Notes under the pieces: generated by a model
What the model was told of the DNA's origin: nothing
What the model saw: the letters and a program-made list of their open reading frames with translations, nothing else
The model's database searches: none
Assembly: GCA_965216955.1 (NCBI GenBank)
Contig: CBDCGV010000002.1
Span: forward strand, 1 to 64,000
Length of the DNA: 64,000 bases
Origin: CBDCGV01 sp965216955
GTDB lineage: Bacteria; Bacteroidota; Bacteroidia; Chitinophagales; JADIYW01
Reading direction: 5' to 3'
Position numbers and translations under genes: made by a program
Shown here: positions 28,327 through 36,332 of the stretch, piece after piece
Position numbering within the stretch: position 1 is the stretch's first letter
How the letters are laid out: each line of letters starts with the position of its first letter

Positions 28327-30998
28327 AGTCTCATTTTTTCTCTTTCCATGCCAAAGCTCAAAATTTTATCGATAAACTCATAAGGTTTATAATTATTTAT
28401 TGCAGCCTGATGATAAATACATGTCGCAGGGGTCATTCCTGGTAACGAATTTACTTCTATGATAATTGTCTCCACTCTATTATCTTTATATATCCTTACA
28501 AACGCATCAATTCGACAATACCCTTCAACTCCTAATAGCAATGCTGCTTTTTCTAAATCCTTTCTCACTTTTTCTGAGATCACCTTAAAACGATCGGGTG
28601 AAGCATCAAAACGAGCAGGCGTAATATTCTGTCCCTGCCCAGCTAAAAACTTCTCTTCTAAAGACAAAACAGCATCAACTGCAAGTGCTTCAGATGGTTC
28701 GAAAACTTCAAAGGTAATTTCGTTATCTTGATAGTGAGCAAGCATTCCACCAGTAACTTCCAAAAATTTCTCCGCTCCATTACTAGAGATAAGTTCTTCA
28801 ATCAAAGCCACTTCTTTCTTGGGAAACTCCTCTTTAGGCTTTAAGTCTAAAATTTGTGCCTCCTTTTCGCCAACAAACTCTTCTTTTCTAAAAAGTGCCT
28901 TTAAGAACGCCTCTAGGTCTACGCTGTTCTTGATTTTCTTTACTGCAGAACTACATCCATCATCTACAGGTTTTGCAATAAGCGGATAAATAAAAGCTTC
29001 TTCGACCTGTTTTAACACCAGTTCTTTATTGGAAACCCAATGTTCCTTTCTAATTAAAGTATCATTAGCTACAATAAAACCATTATCTCTGAGGATTTTC
29101 TTTGTTTGATATTTATCGATGGTAATTTGAGCAGAATGGGTTTTAGAACCATTGAAAGGCAAGTTCCATTTGTCTAATTGCTGTTGTAACTGGCCATCTT
29201 CTCCAGGTCTTCCGTGTAAGGCTATAAAAACTGCATCAACGAGTGTTTTCAATTCCTGAAAAGAAATTTCCCTAGCGTTATACTCGTAAGCTTCTACAGA
29301 AAATTTAGAGGTAATTTTATTTGCATTAGTCCTTATTTCATCAATAATTTTATGCTGATTTATATAATTCAACTTATCATTAATATCATCAGCATTGTCT
29401 TTCAAAAGAAGGTTGATCGGCAAAATATGCAAGCGCATTTCTGCTGCATTTCCCGACAAAAAAATCGGAATTGGCTCATATTTTTCAGATGAGGATAACT
29501 TTTCAAAGATGTTTCTCCCACTTTCAACAGAGATATGCCGCTCTGATGAATATCCTCCTAGAATAACTGCTATTTTGGTTTTTTCAATATTACTCTTATT
29601 CTCTAAATCTAACTGATCATTAAGCCTTTCTAACGTTTTTCTAATACCCCAAACGTTTCCTCCTCTTTGAATTCTCTTAATCAAAGATGTATGAATGATA
29701 TAAGTAATAAATTGTGAAGGATTTAAACCAATTTCTGCTGCTTGATGAAAAAAGAAAGAACTGGGAAGCATTCCACTAGTTGTATTGGGGTCATTCAAGT
29801 ATATATTTCCATTTTCTTCAACAAAACCATCAATACGAGCATAGACCTCAAAATCTAAAAACCGATAAAGCGAAACACACTCCTTAATGATATTTCTGAT
29901 TGTAGCATCTGGGAGCTCTATTGGGGTTACTTTTCTGGATAAACCAGCTAAATATTTTGAGCGATAGTCAAAAACTTCATCATCTTTGATAATTTCAGTT
30001 GGAGGTAATGCAATGAGTGATCCATCTTCATCTTCCATGACAATACATGAAAACTCCTTTCCACTTATAAAACCTTCAATGATTACCTCTGATTCTTCAT
30101 CGCAACTCACAATTTCTAAATGTTCCCCATCAAAGTGTTCTATTACATTTAAAAGATCATGAGGATGCATGATCATCTTACCATTTACTAAAGAAGGCAA
30201 GCCAACATCTTGCTTAAGATCGGCAATGTTTTTCACCAATTTAACTTGATCTTCCTTCTCTAGTTTTAACCACTCTTGTTTAGAAAGATTTTTAATAAAA
30301 AAGGCTTTATTTATTGCTTCGACAAAAGCCTCATAATTATTTTCATATATAATACTTACACCTATCGAAGACCCTTGATTAGATGGTCTAATTACTAAAG
30401 GAAAGCCAATTTTTCGAACAAGATTTTCATAGAGTAATGCTTTATTTTCTGTCTGACTAAGCCAATCCCTTCTTTCTAGAACTTCAAAAGGTTTAGTTTT
30501 AAAATCTGTTCCGGCCAATATTTTTTTCTGAAATGACTTATCAATTCCGATGCCACTTGCTCTAACACCAGATCCCGAATAAGGAATTTTAAGGCTCTCC
30601 AAAACACCTTGCAATGCTCCATCTTCTCCATACTCTCCATGCAAACACAAAAAAGCAAAATCTATAAGCTTAGGAAGTTCATTATAAATAATGGATTTCC
30701 CAACAGCATTAATTATAGATTGATGTTTACGCTCTGTTAGATCCAGAACATTTTCAATGTATAATTGATAATCATTGTTAGAGTCATCTTGATACTCTTG
30801 AGGAGGATAAAAATCCCGAATGGTGCCCTTATAAATATATTGCCAATCCAATAGAATCAATTCCCCAAGGCTGTCAATAAAAATAGGTATTGCCTCAAAA
30901 ATTGACTTATTAAGATTATCATAAACAGTCCTTCCTCCTGCAAATGAAATTTCACGTTCACGTGATATTCCTCCAAAGAAAACCCCTACTTTTATCAT
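28323..30998 (-). CDS. ddl: Double-length D-alanine-D-alanine ligase (two tandem Ddl domains)
   Basis: ATP-grasp ligase for the D-Ala-D-Ala peptidoglycan precursor. At 891 residues it is nearly three times the E. coli DdlB length of 306. Two full Ddl domains are seen, at about 1-445 and 474-891. Domain 1 keeps counterparts of DdlB E15 (E14), S150 (S210), Y216 (Y349), R255 (R388), D257 (D390) and N272 (N405), with the metal ligand E270 replaced by D403. Domain 2 keeps E486, R829, D831, E848 and N850 but has C682 for S150, F784 for Y216 and T859 for S281. Both domains carry a 50-70 residue insertion in the middle. It starts the ddl-PASTA operon. Confidence 0.9.
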   Translation of the reverse strand: MIKVGVFFGGISREREISFAGGRTVYDNLNKSIFEAIPIFIDSLGELILLDWQYIYKGTIRDFYPPQEYQDDSNNDYQLYIENVLDLTERKHQSIINAVGKSIIYNELPKLIDFAFLCLHGEYGEDGALQGVLESLKIPYSGSGVRASGIGIDKSFQKKILAGTDFKTKPFEVLERRDWLSQTENKALLYENLVRKIGFPLVIRPSNQGSSIGVSIIYENNYEAFVEAINKAFFIKNLSKQEWLKLEKEDQVKLVKNIADLKQDVGLPSLVNGKMIMHPHDLLNVIEHFDGEHLEIVSCDEESEVIIEGFISGKEFSCIVMEDEDGSLIALPPTEIIKDDEVFDYRSKYLAGLSRKVTPIELPDATIRNIIKECVSLYRFLDFEVYARIDGFVEENGNIYLNDPNTTSGMLPSSFFFHQAAEIGLNPSQFITYIIHTSLIKRIQRGGNVWGIRKTLERLNDQLDLENKSNIEKTKIAVILGGYSSERHISVESGRNIFEKLSSSEKYEPIPIFLSGNAAEMRLHILPINLLLKDNADDINDKLNYINQHKIIDEIRTNANKITSKFSVEAYEYNAREISFQELKTLVDAVFIALHGRPGEDGQLQQQLDKWNLPFNGSKTHSAQITIDKYQTKKILRDNGFIVANDTLIRKEHWVSNKELVLKQVEEAFIYPLIAKPVDDGCSSAVKKIKNSVDLEAFLKALFRKEEFVGEKEAQILDLKPKEEFPKKEVALIEELISSNGAEKFLEVTGGMLAHYQDNEITFEVFEPSEALAVDAVLSLEEKFLAGQGQNITPARFDASPDRFKVISEKVRKDLEKAALLLGVEGYCRIDAFVRIYKDNRVETIIIEVNSLPGMTPATCIYHQAAINNYKPYEFIDKILSFGMEREKMRL

Positions 30999-31090
30999 CG
31001 CTACAAAAATAATGTATTTATACAGGCTTTAAACAGGAGTTTTGCACAAGGAGTTCTTAATAAGATGAAATTAAAAAGAATTAAACTTTA

Positions 31091-31513
31091 TTAACCTTTT
31101 ATAATAAAAGAACGAATTGCAAGCTCATAGGAGTCCAACCCAAATCCTGCAATTACTCCTAAACAAACTGGCGATAAATGAGAATGATGTCTAAAGTTTT
31201 CTCTTGCAGCAGTATTACTGATGTGTACTTCAATGACAGGGGCATCAATAGCACGAATGGCATCAGCAATAGCAATTGAAGTGTGTGTGTATGCACCGGC
31301 ATTTAAAATAATTCCATCAGCATTGAACCCTACTTCATGCAATTTATCGATAATCAAACCCTCATTATTGTTTTGATAATACTCAAGCTCGATATTATCA
31401 TGCTTTTCAACTAATTCATCAAAGTATTGATCAAAAGTCTGATTACCATAAATGCTTGGCTCTCTAGTACCCAGCAAATTTAAATTTGGACCATTTATAA
31501 TGACAAGTTTCAT
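31091..31513 (-). CDS. aroQ: Type II 3-dehydroquinate dehydratase
   Basis: Third step of the shikimate pathway, converting 3-dehydroquinate to 3-dehydroshikimate. The start at 31513 gives MKLVIINGPNLNLLGTREP, the family opening, in preference to the frame opening at 31522. Catalytic motifs are visible: the flexible loop R-E-P-S-I-Y-G with catalytic Arg and Tyr, NAGAYTHTSIAI with the NAGA element, EVHISN, and the late H-S-H-L-S-P. The product is 140 residues, a normal length. Confidence 0.97.
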   Translation of the reverse strand: MKLVIINGPNLNLLGTREPSIYGNQTFDQYFDELVEKHDNIELEYYQNNNEGLIIDKLHEVGFNADGIILNAGAYTHTSIAIADAIRAIDAPVIEVHISNTAARENFRHHSHLSPVCLGVIAGFGLDSYELAIRSFIIKG

Positions 31514-31550
31514 CTTCAGCACTTTTACAATACTAAGCTAAGCAATAGTT

Positions 31551-32321
31551 TTAAATGAAAATCGGATTAATCATAAAATTTATCAATAAAGCACTTCCAA
31601 CCATCGTCGTAAAATTATCCCAACCATGAGGTGAAAGCCCTTCTATAATACCAACAACAAACGCTATAAAAGCCATCTTAAATAAAAATACCCCGTTAAG
31701 CGAAATCCCCAATAACCCAACACCAAGTAGTATAGCAACAAAGCTTGCTAATACAATGGCCATAGAACCTTCAAAGCTTCTATAAGAAACGACACCTCTA
31801 ACAGAAGGCACTTTATATTTATGTTTTCCAAATCGAACACCTATAGGTTCTCCAATAGCATCTCCAAATCCTGTTACGAAATAAGCAATCATTGATGTCT
31901 GAGGATCAAATAAGTAATTTGTTAACAATCCCCCTAATAAGGTTGCTAAATATGGAAAAAGAATATACAAACTCTGTCTAGGCGCATCCTTTTCTCTAGC
32001 AAGTGCTTCATATAAAATATTGCCCTCTCCTTTAATCAATGCATATAATACCACTAATGAAATGCCTCCACCAAAAACAAAGGTATAAGGCAACATCAAT
32101 TGGCTTTGAATAAAACCAACAGTTGAATAAGTAATAAAATGAAAAAGTTTTCTAGAGTATCCTGTTCTCCAACCTTTTTCCAATTTTAAATAACCACAAA
32201 GTTTCAGGCTTAACAAACCAAACAAAATACTTATTGGTAAAAACCACATGATTAGATCAATCGAGGGGAAGTTGTCGATAAATAAATACTCAAGCCTTTC
32301 CAAGTAGATATATTTTAGCAA
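31551..32321 (-). CDS. Integral membrane CTP-dependent lipid kinase-like protein (dolichol/phytol kinase family)
   Basis: The 256-residue protein has around seven hydrophobic helices. The signature GFGDAIGEPIGVRFGKHKY followed by VRGVVSYRSFEGS resembles the CTP-binding region of the SEC59/VTE5 phytol-kinase and CDP-diglyceride synthetase-like group, with an early helix segment GYSRKLFHF typical of that family. A prenol or lipid alcohol may be the substrate. This is a family inference and the exact reaction is unknown. It lies 29 bases from aroQ, on the same strand. Confidence 0.72.
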   Translation of the reverse strand: MLKYIYLERLEYLFIDNFPSIDLIMWFLPISILFGLLSLKLCGYLKLEKGWRTGYSRKLFHFITYSTVGFIQSQLMLPYTFVFGGGISLVVLYALIKGEGNILYEALAREKDAPRQSLYILFPYLATLLGGLLTNYLFDPQTSMIAYFVTGFGDAIGEPIGVRFGKHKYKVPSVRGVVSYRSFEGSMAIVLASFVAILLGVGLLGISLNGVFLFKMAFIAFVVGIIEGLSPHGWDNFTTMVGSALLINFMINPIFI

Positions 32322-32401
32322 CGAAGATCATTAAATAAATTGAATAGCCCTATTTGCGTATTAGGCAAAAAGATTTTGAATCTTGTTTTTAAAAATTTTA
32401 C

Positions 32402-32415
32402 CAAACGATCGTTTG
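32402..32415. promoter_or_regulatory. Perfect 14-bp palindromic operator
   Basis: CAAACGATCGTTTG is exactly self-complementary. Its last four bases (TTTG, 32412-32415) double as the -33 element of the promoter described next, an ideal position for repression. The layout is typical of a TetR-type operator ahead of acyl-CoA catabolic genes. No such regulator gene is in the window, so the binder is unknown. Confidence 0.55.
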
Positions 32416-32441
32416 ATAAAACATTTTTATGTCTATATTTA
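32412..32441 (+). promoter_or_regulatory. Promoter of the acyl-CoA catabolic cluster
   Basis: TTTG (32412-32415) and TATATTTA (32434-32441, seven of eight to TAnnTTTG) are separated by 18 bases, as expected in Bacteroidota. The predicted start of transcription is near 32446. The ATG at 32429 is thus upstream of the transcript, which supports the ATG at 32483 as the first gene's start. Confidence 0.5.
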
Positions 32442-32482
32442 GCAACTCATATCAAACAGGAAAATTACTTACACTAGGAAAC

Positions 32483-33307
32483 ATGATATATACTAAAGAA
32501 CAAGTTTCAAATTTAAAGGATCAAACTTTTGTTTTTGTTGAATGGGAAGAAAAAGATCACGTGTTTACAATTACACTCAATAGACCTGATAAGCGAAATG
32601 CTTTTCACCCACCATTGGTCTATGAATTAGTGTATGCCTTATCTTATGCACACTACAACAACTCAATTTGGGCCGTAGTTTTAAAAGCTAACGGACCCAC
32701 ATTTTGTGCTGGCGCTGATTTAAAAGCTTTTGCGGGAAAAGCTGATTTATCAAGCGATTCTACAATTCCGAAACCTGAAGGAAATATTGTGTTAGGTGAT
32801 GAATTCAAAGGCTTATGTAAACCATGCATCGCTCAAGTACATGCCGATGTATATGCTGGAGGATTTTTAATGATCGGTGGATGTACACACGTTATTGCTT
32901 CTGACAATGCAAAATTTGGACTTCCAGAAGTAAAAAGAGGCATTTGGCCAATGCAAGTAATGGCTAGTCTAAAACCAATTATGAATGCACGTCAAATGAT
33001 AGATATGTGTATGAGAGCAAAAGTGCTAAATGCTAAAGAAGCTTCAGACTTAGGAATAGTAACACAACTTACAACGCTCGAACACTTAGAAATAACCGTT
33101 CAAAATTTAGTAGATGATATAAAAGAGCAATCTCCCTCAGCTATTAAATTAGGGTTGCAAGCTTTTTATGAGATGGATAATATTGATGAAGATCATAAAC
33201 ACAAATACCTACAAGGGATGTTGATGAAAGTTTTGCAAACTAAAGATGCCAAAGAGGGGCTAGCTGCGTTTAGAGAGAAACGCAAGGCAGTTTGGACAGG
33301 AGAATGA
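32483..33307 (+). CDS. Enoyl-CoA hydratase/isomerase family protein (first gene of the cluster)
   Basis: A crotonase-fold enzyme of 274 residues. It has the N-terminal ITLNRPDKRNAFHP motif, the oxyanion region FCAGADLKAFAGK, and FGLPEVKRGIWP, whose Glu corresponds to E164 of rat crotonase. The E144 equivalent (GGFLMIGG) is not a glutamate, so it may be an isomerase or a hydratase with altered mechanism. The ATG at 32483 was preferred over 32429 because the promoter's likely start lies at about 32446. It is followed by the AtuA-like genes. Confidence 0.85.
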   Translation: MIYTKEQVSNLKDQTFVFVEWEEKDHVFTITLNRPDKRNAFHPPLVYELVYALSYAHYNNSIWAVVLKANGPTFCAGADLKAFAGKADLSSDSTIPKPEGNIVLGDEFKGLCKPCIAQVHADVYAGGFLMIGGCTHVIASDNAKFGLPEVKRGIWPMQVMASLKPIMNARQMIDMCMRAKVLNAKEASDLGIVTQLTTLEHLEITVQNLVDDIKEQSPSAIKLGLQAFYEMDNIDEDHKHKYLQGMLMKVLQTKDAKEGLAAFREKRKAVWTGE

Positions 33308-33395
33308 TGAATGTAGAATAATGAACGGAGAATGTCGAATTAAGAAGTTCTAAATTCTAAAATCATAATTCTCTGTTCGAAATTCAAGTAAAAAA
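33308..33395. repeat. Degenerate GAAT-rich repeat with internal hairpin
   Basis: The 88-base spacer contains several GAAT-type words. AACGGAGAAT (33324-33333) can pair with ATTCTCTGTT (33368-33377), with one G-T pair. It looks like a decayed palindromic repeat of the type scattered in Bacteroidota genomes. It lies within an otherwise tight operon. Confidence 0.4.
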
Positions 33396-34799
33396 ATGAG
33401 CACAAAAAAAATAGTACGAATAGCAGGCACCCAAGGTTTTTATGGAGATAGTCCTATGGGAGCTATGGCAGTAGTAATGCAAAAAGGAGCAGATTATCTT
33501 ATGCACGATTCTTTAGCAGAATTAACACTGTCCATTTTGCAAAAAGACAAAATGCGTGATCCGTCATTGGGGTATCCTAGAGATATAGAACTGCATGCTA
33601 AAATTTTATATCCGTTAGCTTTTAAAAATGGTATTAAGGTGGTTACCGATTCTGGTGGATTAAATCCAATAAATGCTGCCAAGAAAGTCGGAGCAATAAT
33701 GAAGTCTCAAGGAGTATCAGGATGTAAAATTGCTATTATTACTGGAGACAATGTAATAGATCGTCTTGAAGAATTACAAAGCATTGGACAAAGCCTAGAA
33801 CATATGGATACAAAAGAAGCTTTTGATCCTCAAGGTAAAATGGTAACACATGCTAATGTTTACATAGGTGCACAATCAGTTAAAGATGCTTTAGATCAAG
33901 GTGCTGATATTATTTTAGGCGGAAGAGTCGCTGACCCATGTCTAGCGTTGGGTATTTTAGCACATGAATTTGGTTGGAGAATTGAAGGGGATAATCTAAG
34001 TCAAGAAGAATTGAATAAACTTGCAGCAGGAATCACAGTTGGTCATGTTATAGAGTGCGGTGGACAATCTTCAGGAGGAAATAGTTACGCAGAATGGCCT
34101 ATGGATTATAAGGTCTCTAATTTAGGTTATCCAATTGCCCATGTATCTGAAGATGGAAGCGCTATTTTTACTAAATTGGAGAATCAAGGAGGAAAGATGT
34201 CTCGCAAAACTGTTAGAGAGCAATTGGTTTATGAAATCCATGACCCTTCTAACTACCTGACCCCCGATGTTACTGTTGATCTAACTCAAATTGAATTGGT
34301 TGAATTAGAACCCAATAAGGTTCGTCTTAGTAATGTTTTAGGAAAACCCAAACCTGAAAAACTAAAACTTACCATGGGTCAGATGGAAGGTTATCTTTCG
34401 GAACAATTTTTCTTTTTTACATGGCCATATGCTTGGGATAAAATCAAAAAGTTTGAAGAAGCAGTAAAAGAAATTTGGGCAAAACTCCCTATCAAAATTA
34501 CGGATTATGAATTCCAATATATTGGTGTTAACGCCATTCACGGAAGTGCCGCTCCCCTCCCATCAAATGATGAATTAAACCAAAGAAACGAACTTGGATT
34601 GAGAATTATCGTCCGACATCAAGATAAAAGAGCTGCCAAAATGGTCTTTGCTGCTATCATTAGTCTTGGATTAAATGGCCCTCCAGGGGCAAATGCAATG
34701 CCAGGATGGGGCAAACAAAACAAAGCCATGTTAGGTCTCTGGCCAACGCTGATTGACAGGTCAGTTATTACACCACAAGTAGAAATTTTTGAAATATAA
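33396..34799 (+). CDS. AtuA-like protein, N-terminal DUF1446 domain
   Basis: Resembles the N-terminal domain of AtuA, a protein required in Pseudomonas for citronellol/geraniol (acyclic terpene) use. The 467-residue sequence begins with IAGTQGFYGDSPMGAMAVV and contains ITGDNV and ILGGRVADPCLALG motifs. The biochemical role of the family is not well established. Full-length AtuA also has a C-terminal domain, which is a separate gene here (34813-35130). Neighbouring dehydrogenases, hydratases and a thioesterase point to acyl-CoA breakdown. Confidence 0.85.
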   Translation: MSTKKIVRIAGTQGFYGDSPMGAMAVVMQKGADYLMHDSLAELTLSILQKDKMRDPSLGYPRDIELHAKILYPLAFKNGIKVVTDSGGLNPINAAKKVGAIMKSQGVSGCKIAIITGDNVIDRLEELQSIGQSLEHMDTKEAFDPQGKMVTHANVYIGAQSVKDALDQGADIILGGRVADPCLALGILAHEFGWRIEGDNLSQEELNKLAAGITVGHVIECGGQSSGGNSYAEWPMDYKVSNLGYPIAHVSEDGSAIFTKLENQGGKMSRKTVREQLVYEIHDPSNYLTPDVTVDLTQIELVELEPNKVRLSNVLGKPKPEKLKLTMGQMEGYLSEQFFFFTWPYAWDKIKKFEEAVKEIWAKLPIKITDYEFQYIGVNAIHGSAAPLPSNDELNQRNELGLRIIVRHQDKRAAKMVFAAIISLGLNGPPGANAMPGWGKQNKAMLGLWPTLIDRSVITPQVEIFEI

Positions 34800-34812
34800 T
34801 AGAAATAAAGAA

Positions 34813-35130
34813 ATGCCAACAATTCAATTGATAGACATAGCAAGTGCTCGTTCAGGAGATAAAAATAACATTTGTAATATTGGTGTAATGGCTAATACAA
34901 AAGAAGACTATAAGGTCATTAAAAAATATCTTACTGAAGAAAAAGTAAAGGCACATTTTGGTGATTTAATCAAAGGCAAGGTAATACGGTACGAGTGGGA
35001 AGCTCTAGAATCATTAAACTTTGTTTGTCATGAAGCGCTTGATGGTGGTGGTGCACGCTCAAAGCGGATGGATAATTTAGGGAAAAATTTCAGTAGCCAT
35101 TTATTAAGAATCAAACTAGAAATAGATTAA
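34813..35130 (+). CDS. AtuA C-terminal-domain-like small protein
   Basis: The 105-residue product starts with MPTIQLIDIASARSGDKNNI and ends ...LRIKLEID. The RSGDK motif and the GGGARSKRMD segment match the C-terminal domain of AtuA-type proteins. The alternative start at 34789 overlaps the preceding gene by 11 bases and adds eight residues. The ATG at 34813 leaves a 13-base gap and gives a more natural start. The stop shares its last A with the ATG of the next gene (TAATG). It likely works with the AtuA-like partner as a split protein. Confidence 0.82.
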   Translation: MPTIQLIDIASARSGDKNNICNIGVMANTKEDYKVIKKYLTEEKVKAHFGDLIKGKVIRYEWEALESLNFVCHEALDGGGARSKRMDNLGKNFSSHLLRIKLEID

Positions 35131-36302
35131 TGACTGACTACTTTTTTACAGAGGGTCATGAATTATTTAGAAAGTCTTTAAGAGATTTCTTAGACAAGGA
35201 AGTAATGCCCCATATAGATGCTTGGGAAGAGGCAGGAGAAATTCCACGTTGGATTTGGAAAAAGTTTGGAGACATGGGTTATTTTGGTCTTGATCAAAAA
35301 GAAGAATATGGAGGTTCAGACTTAGATTTTTTCTATATGGTTGTTTTTTTAGAAGAAATTTCTAAATGTTGGTCTGGAGGATTTGGTGCGGCATTGCTCA
35401 CCCACCCTATACTAACTTTATCACACCTAGCTAAAAAAGGAAGTGACTATTTAAAAGAATGCTACCTTATTCCAGGCATTAAAGGTGAAAAATTTGGAGC
35501 ACTTGCTATTACTGAACCTGATGCTGGTTCTGATGTAGCCAATGTAAAAACAAAAGCCGTCAAAGAAGGAGATCATTACATTGTAAACGGTTCCAAAACT
35601 TTTATTACTAATGGCGTTTTGAGTGATTACATAATTACGACCTGTAAAACCAATCCTGGAGCAGGTTCTGCTGGTATCAGTCTAATTGTTATTGATCGAA
35701 ACATGGAAGGAGTAAGTGCTACAAAACTTAACAAATTAGGTTGGCGCGCCTCCGATACAGGAGAAATCCATTTTGACAATGTAAAAGTCCCTATTACTCA
35801 TCTTCTAGGTGAAGAAAACAAAGGGTTTTACTACATCATGCAACGTTTTGAATTAGAGCGATTGGTACTTGCTATTGCTGCAAATGCAGCCACAGAACAT
35901 GCTATTGAATATACATTACAATATATGTCTGAACGAAAAGCTTTTGGTCGACCTATCAACAAGTTTCAGGTACTTAGACATCGAATTGCACAGCTATCCA
36001 GTGAACTTGAGATGTGCAAAGTTTTTACTTATAGCATATGTAAAGCATATAATGATGGCAAATACTCTGTAAAAGAAGCCGCCATGTCTAAACTTCTATC
36101 TACAGAACTTTGTGACAAAGCAATGTATCAATGTTTACAATGTTTTGGGGGTTATGGCTTCATGGAAGAATATAAAATGGCACGTGCTTTTAGAGATGCT
36201 AGGTTAGGAACTATCGGCGGAGGAACCTCTGAAATTATGAGAGAAATAATAGCCAAAAATGTAGTTGACAATTTCAATTTTGAAATTTTAAATAAAATAT
36301 AA
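35130..36302 (+). CDS. Acyl-CoA dehydrogenase (isovaleryl/long-chain type)
   Basis: FAD enzyme that introduces a double bond in an acyl-CoA. The 390-residue protein has the motifs LAITEPDAGSDVANVKTKA and GGYGFMEEYKMARAFRDARL. The catalytic base in most family members is in EGTS, but here that site reads GGGTS. A Glu in FELERLVLA (E243) sits where isovaleryl-CoA and long-chain dehydrogenases have their base. The gene is coupled to the preceding one by a TAATG overlap. The substrate is inferred only as branched or long acyl-CoA. Confidence 0.92.
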   Translation: MTDYFFTEGHELFRKSLRDFLDKEVMPHIDAWEEAGEIPRWIWKKFGDMGYFGLDQKEEYGGSDLDFFYMVVFLEEISKCWSGGFGAALLTHPILTLSHLAKKGSDYLKECYLIPGIKGEKFGALAITEPDAGSDVANVKTKAVKEGDHYIVNGSKTFITNGVLSDYIITTCKTNPGAGSAGISLIVIDRNMEGVSATKLNKLGWRASDTGEIHFDNVKVPITHLLGEENKGFYYIMQRFELERLVLAIAANAATEHAIEYTLQYMSERKAFGRPINKFQVLRHRIAQLSSELEMCKVFTYSICKAYNDGKYSVKEAAMSKLLSTELCDKAMYQCLQCFGGYGFMEEYKMARAFRDARLGTIGGGTSEIMREIIAKNVVDNFNFEILNKI

Positions 36303-36332
36303 ACAAGCAATAAATACTTAAATTCTATTAAA

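Noticed and set aside
33396..35130. Frameshift splitting a single atuA gene
   Set aside because: The second part has its own ATG 13 bases after the first stop, and both parts are domain-complete, so a natural split is more likely than a sequencing error.
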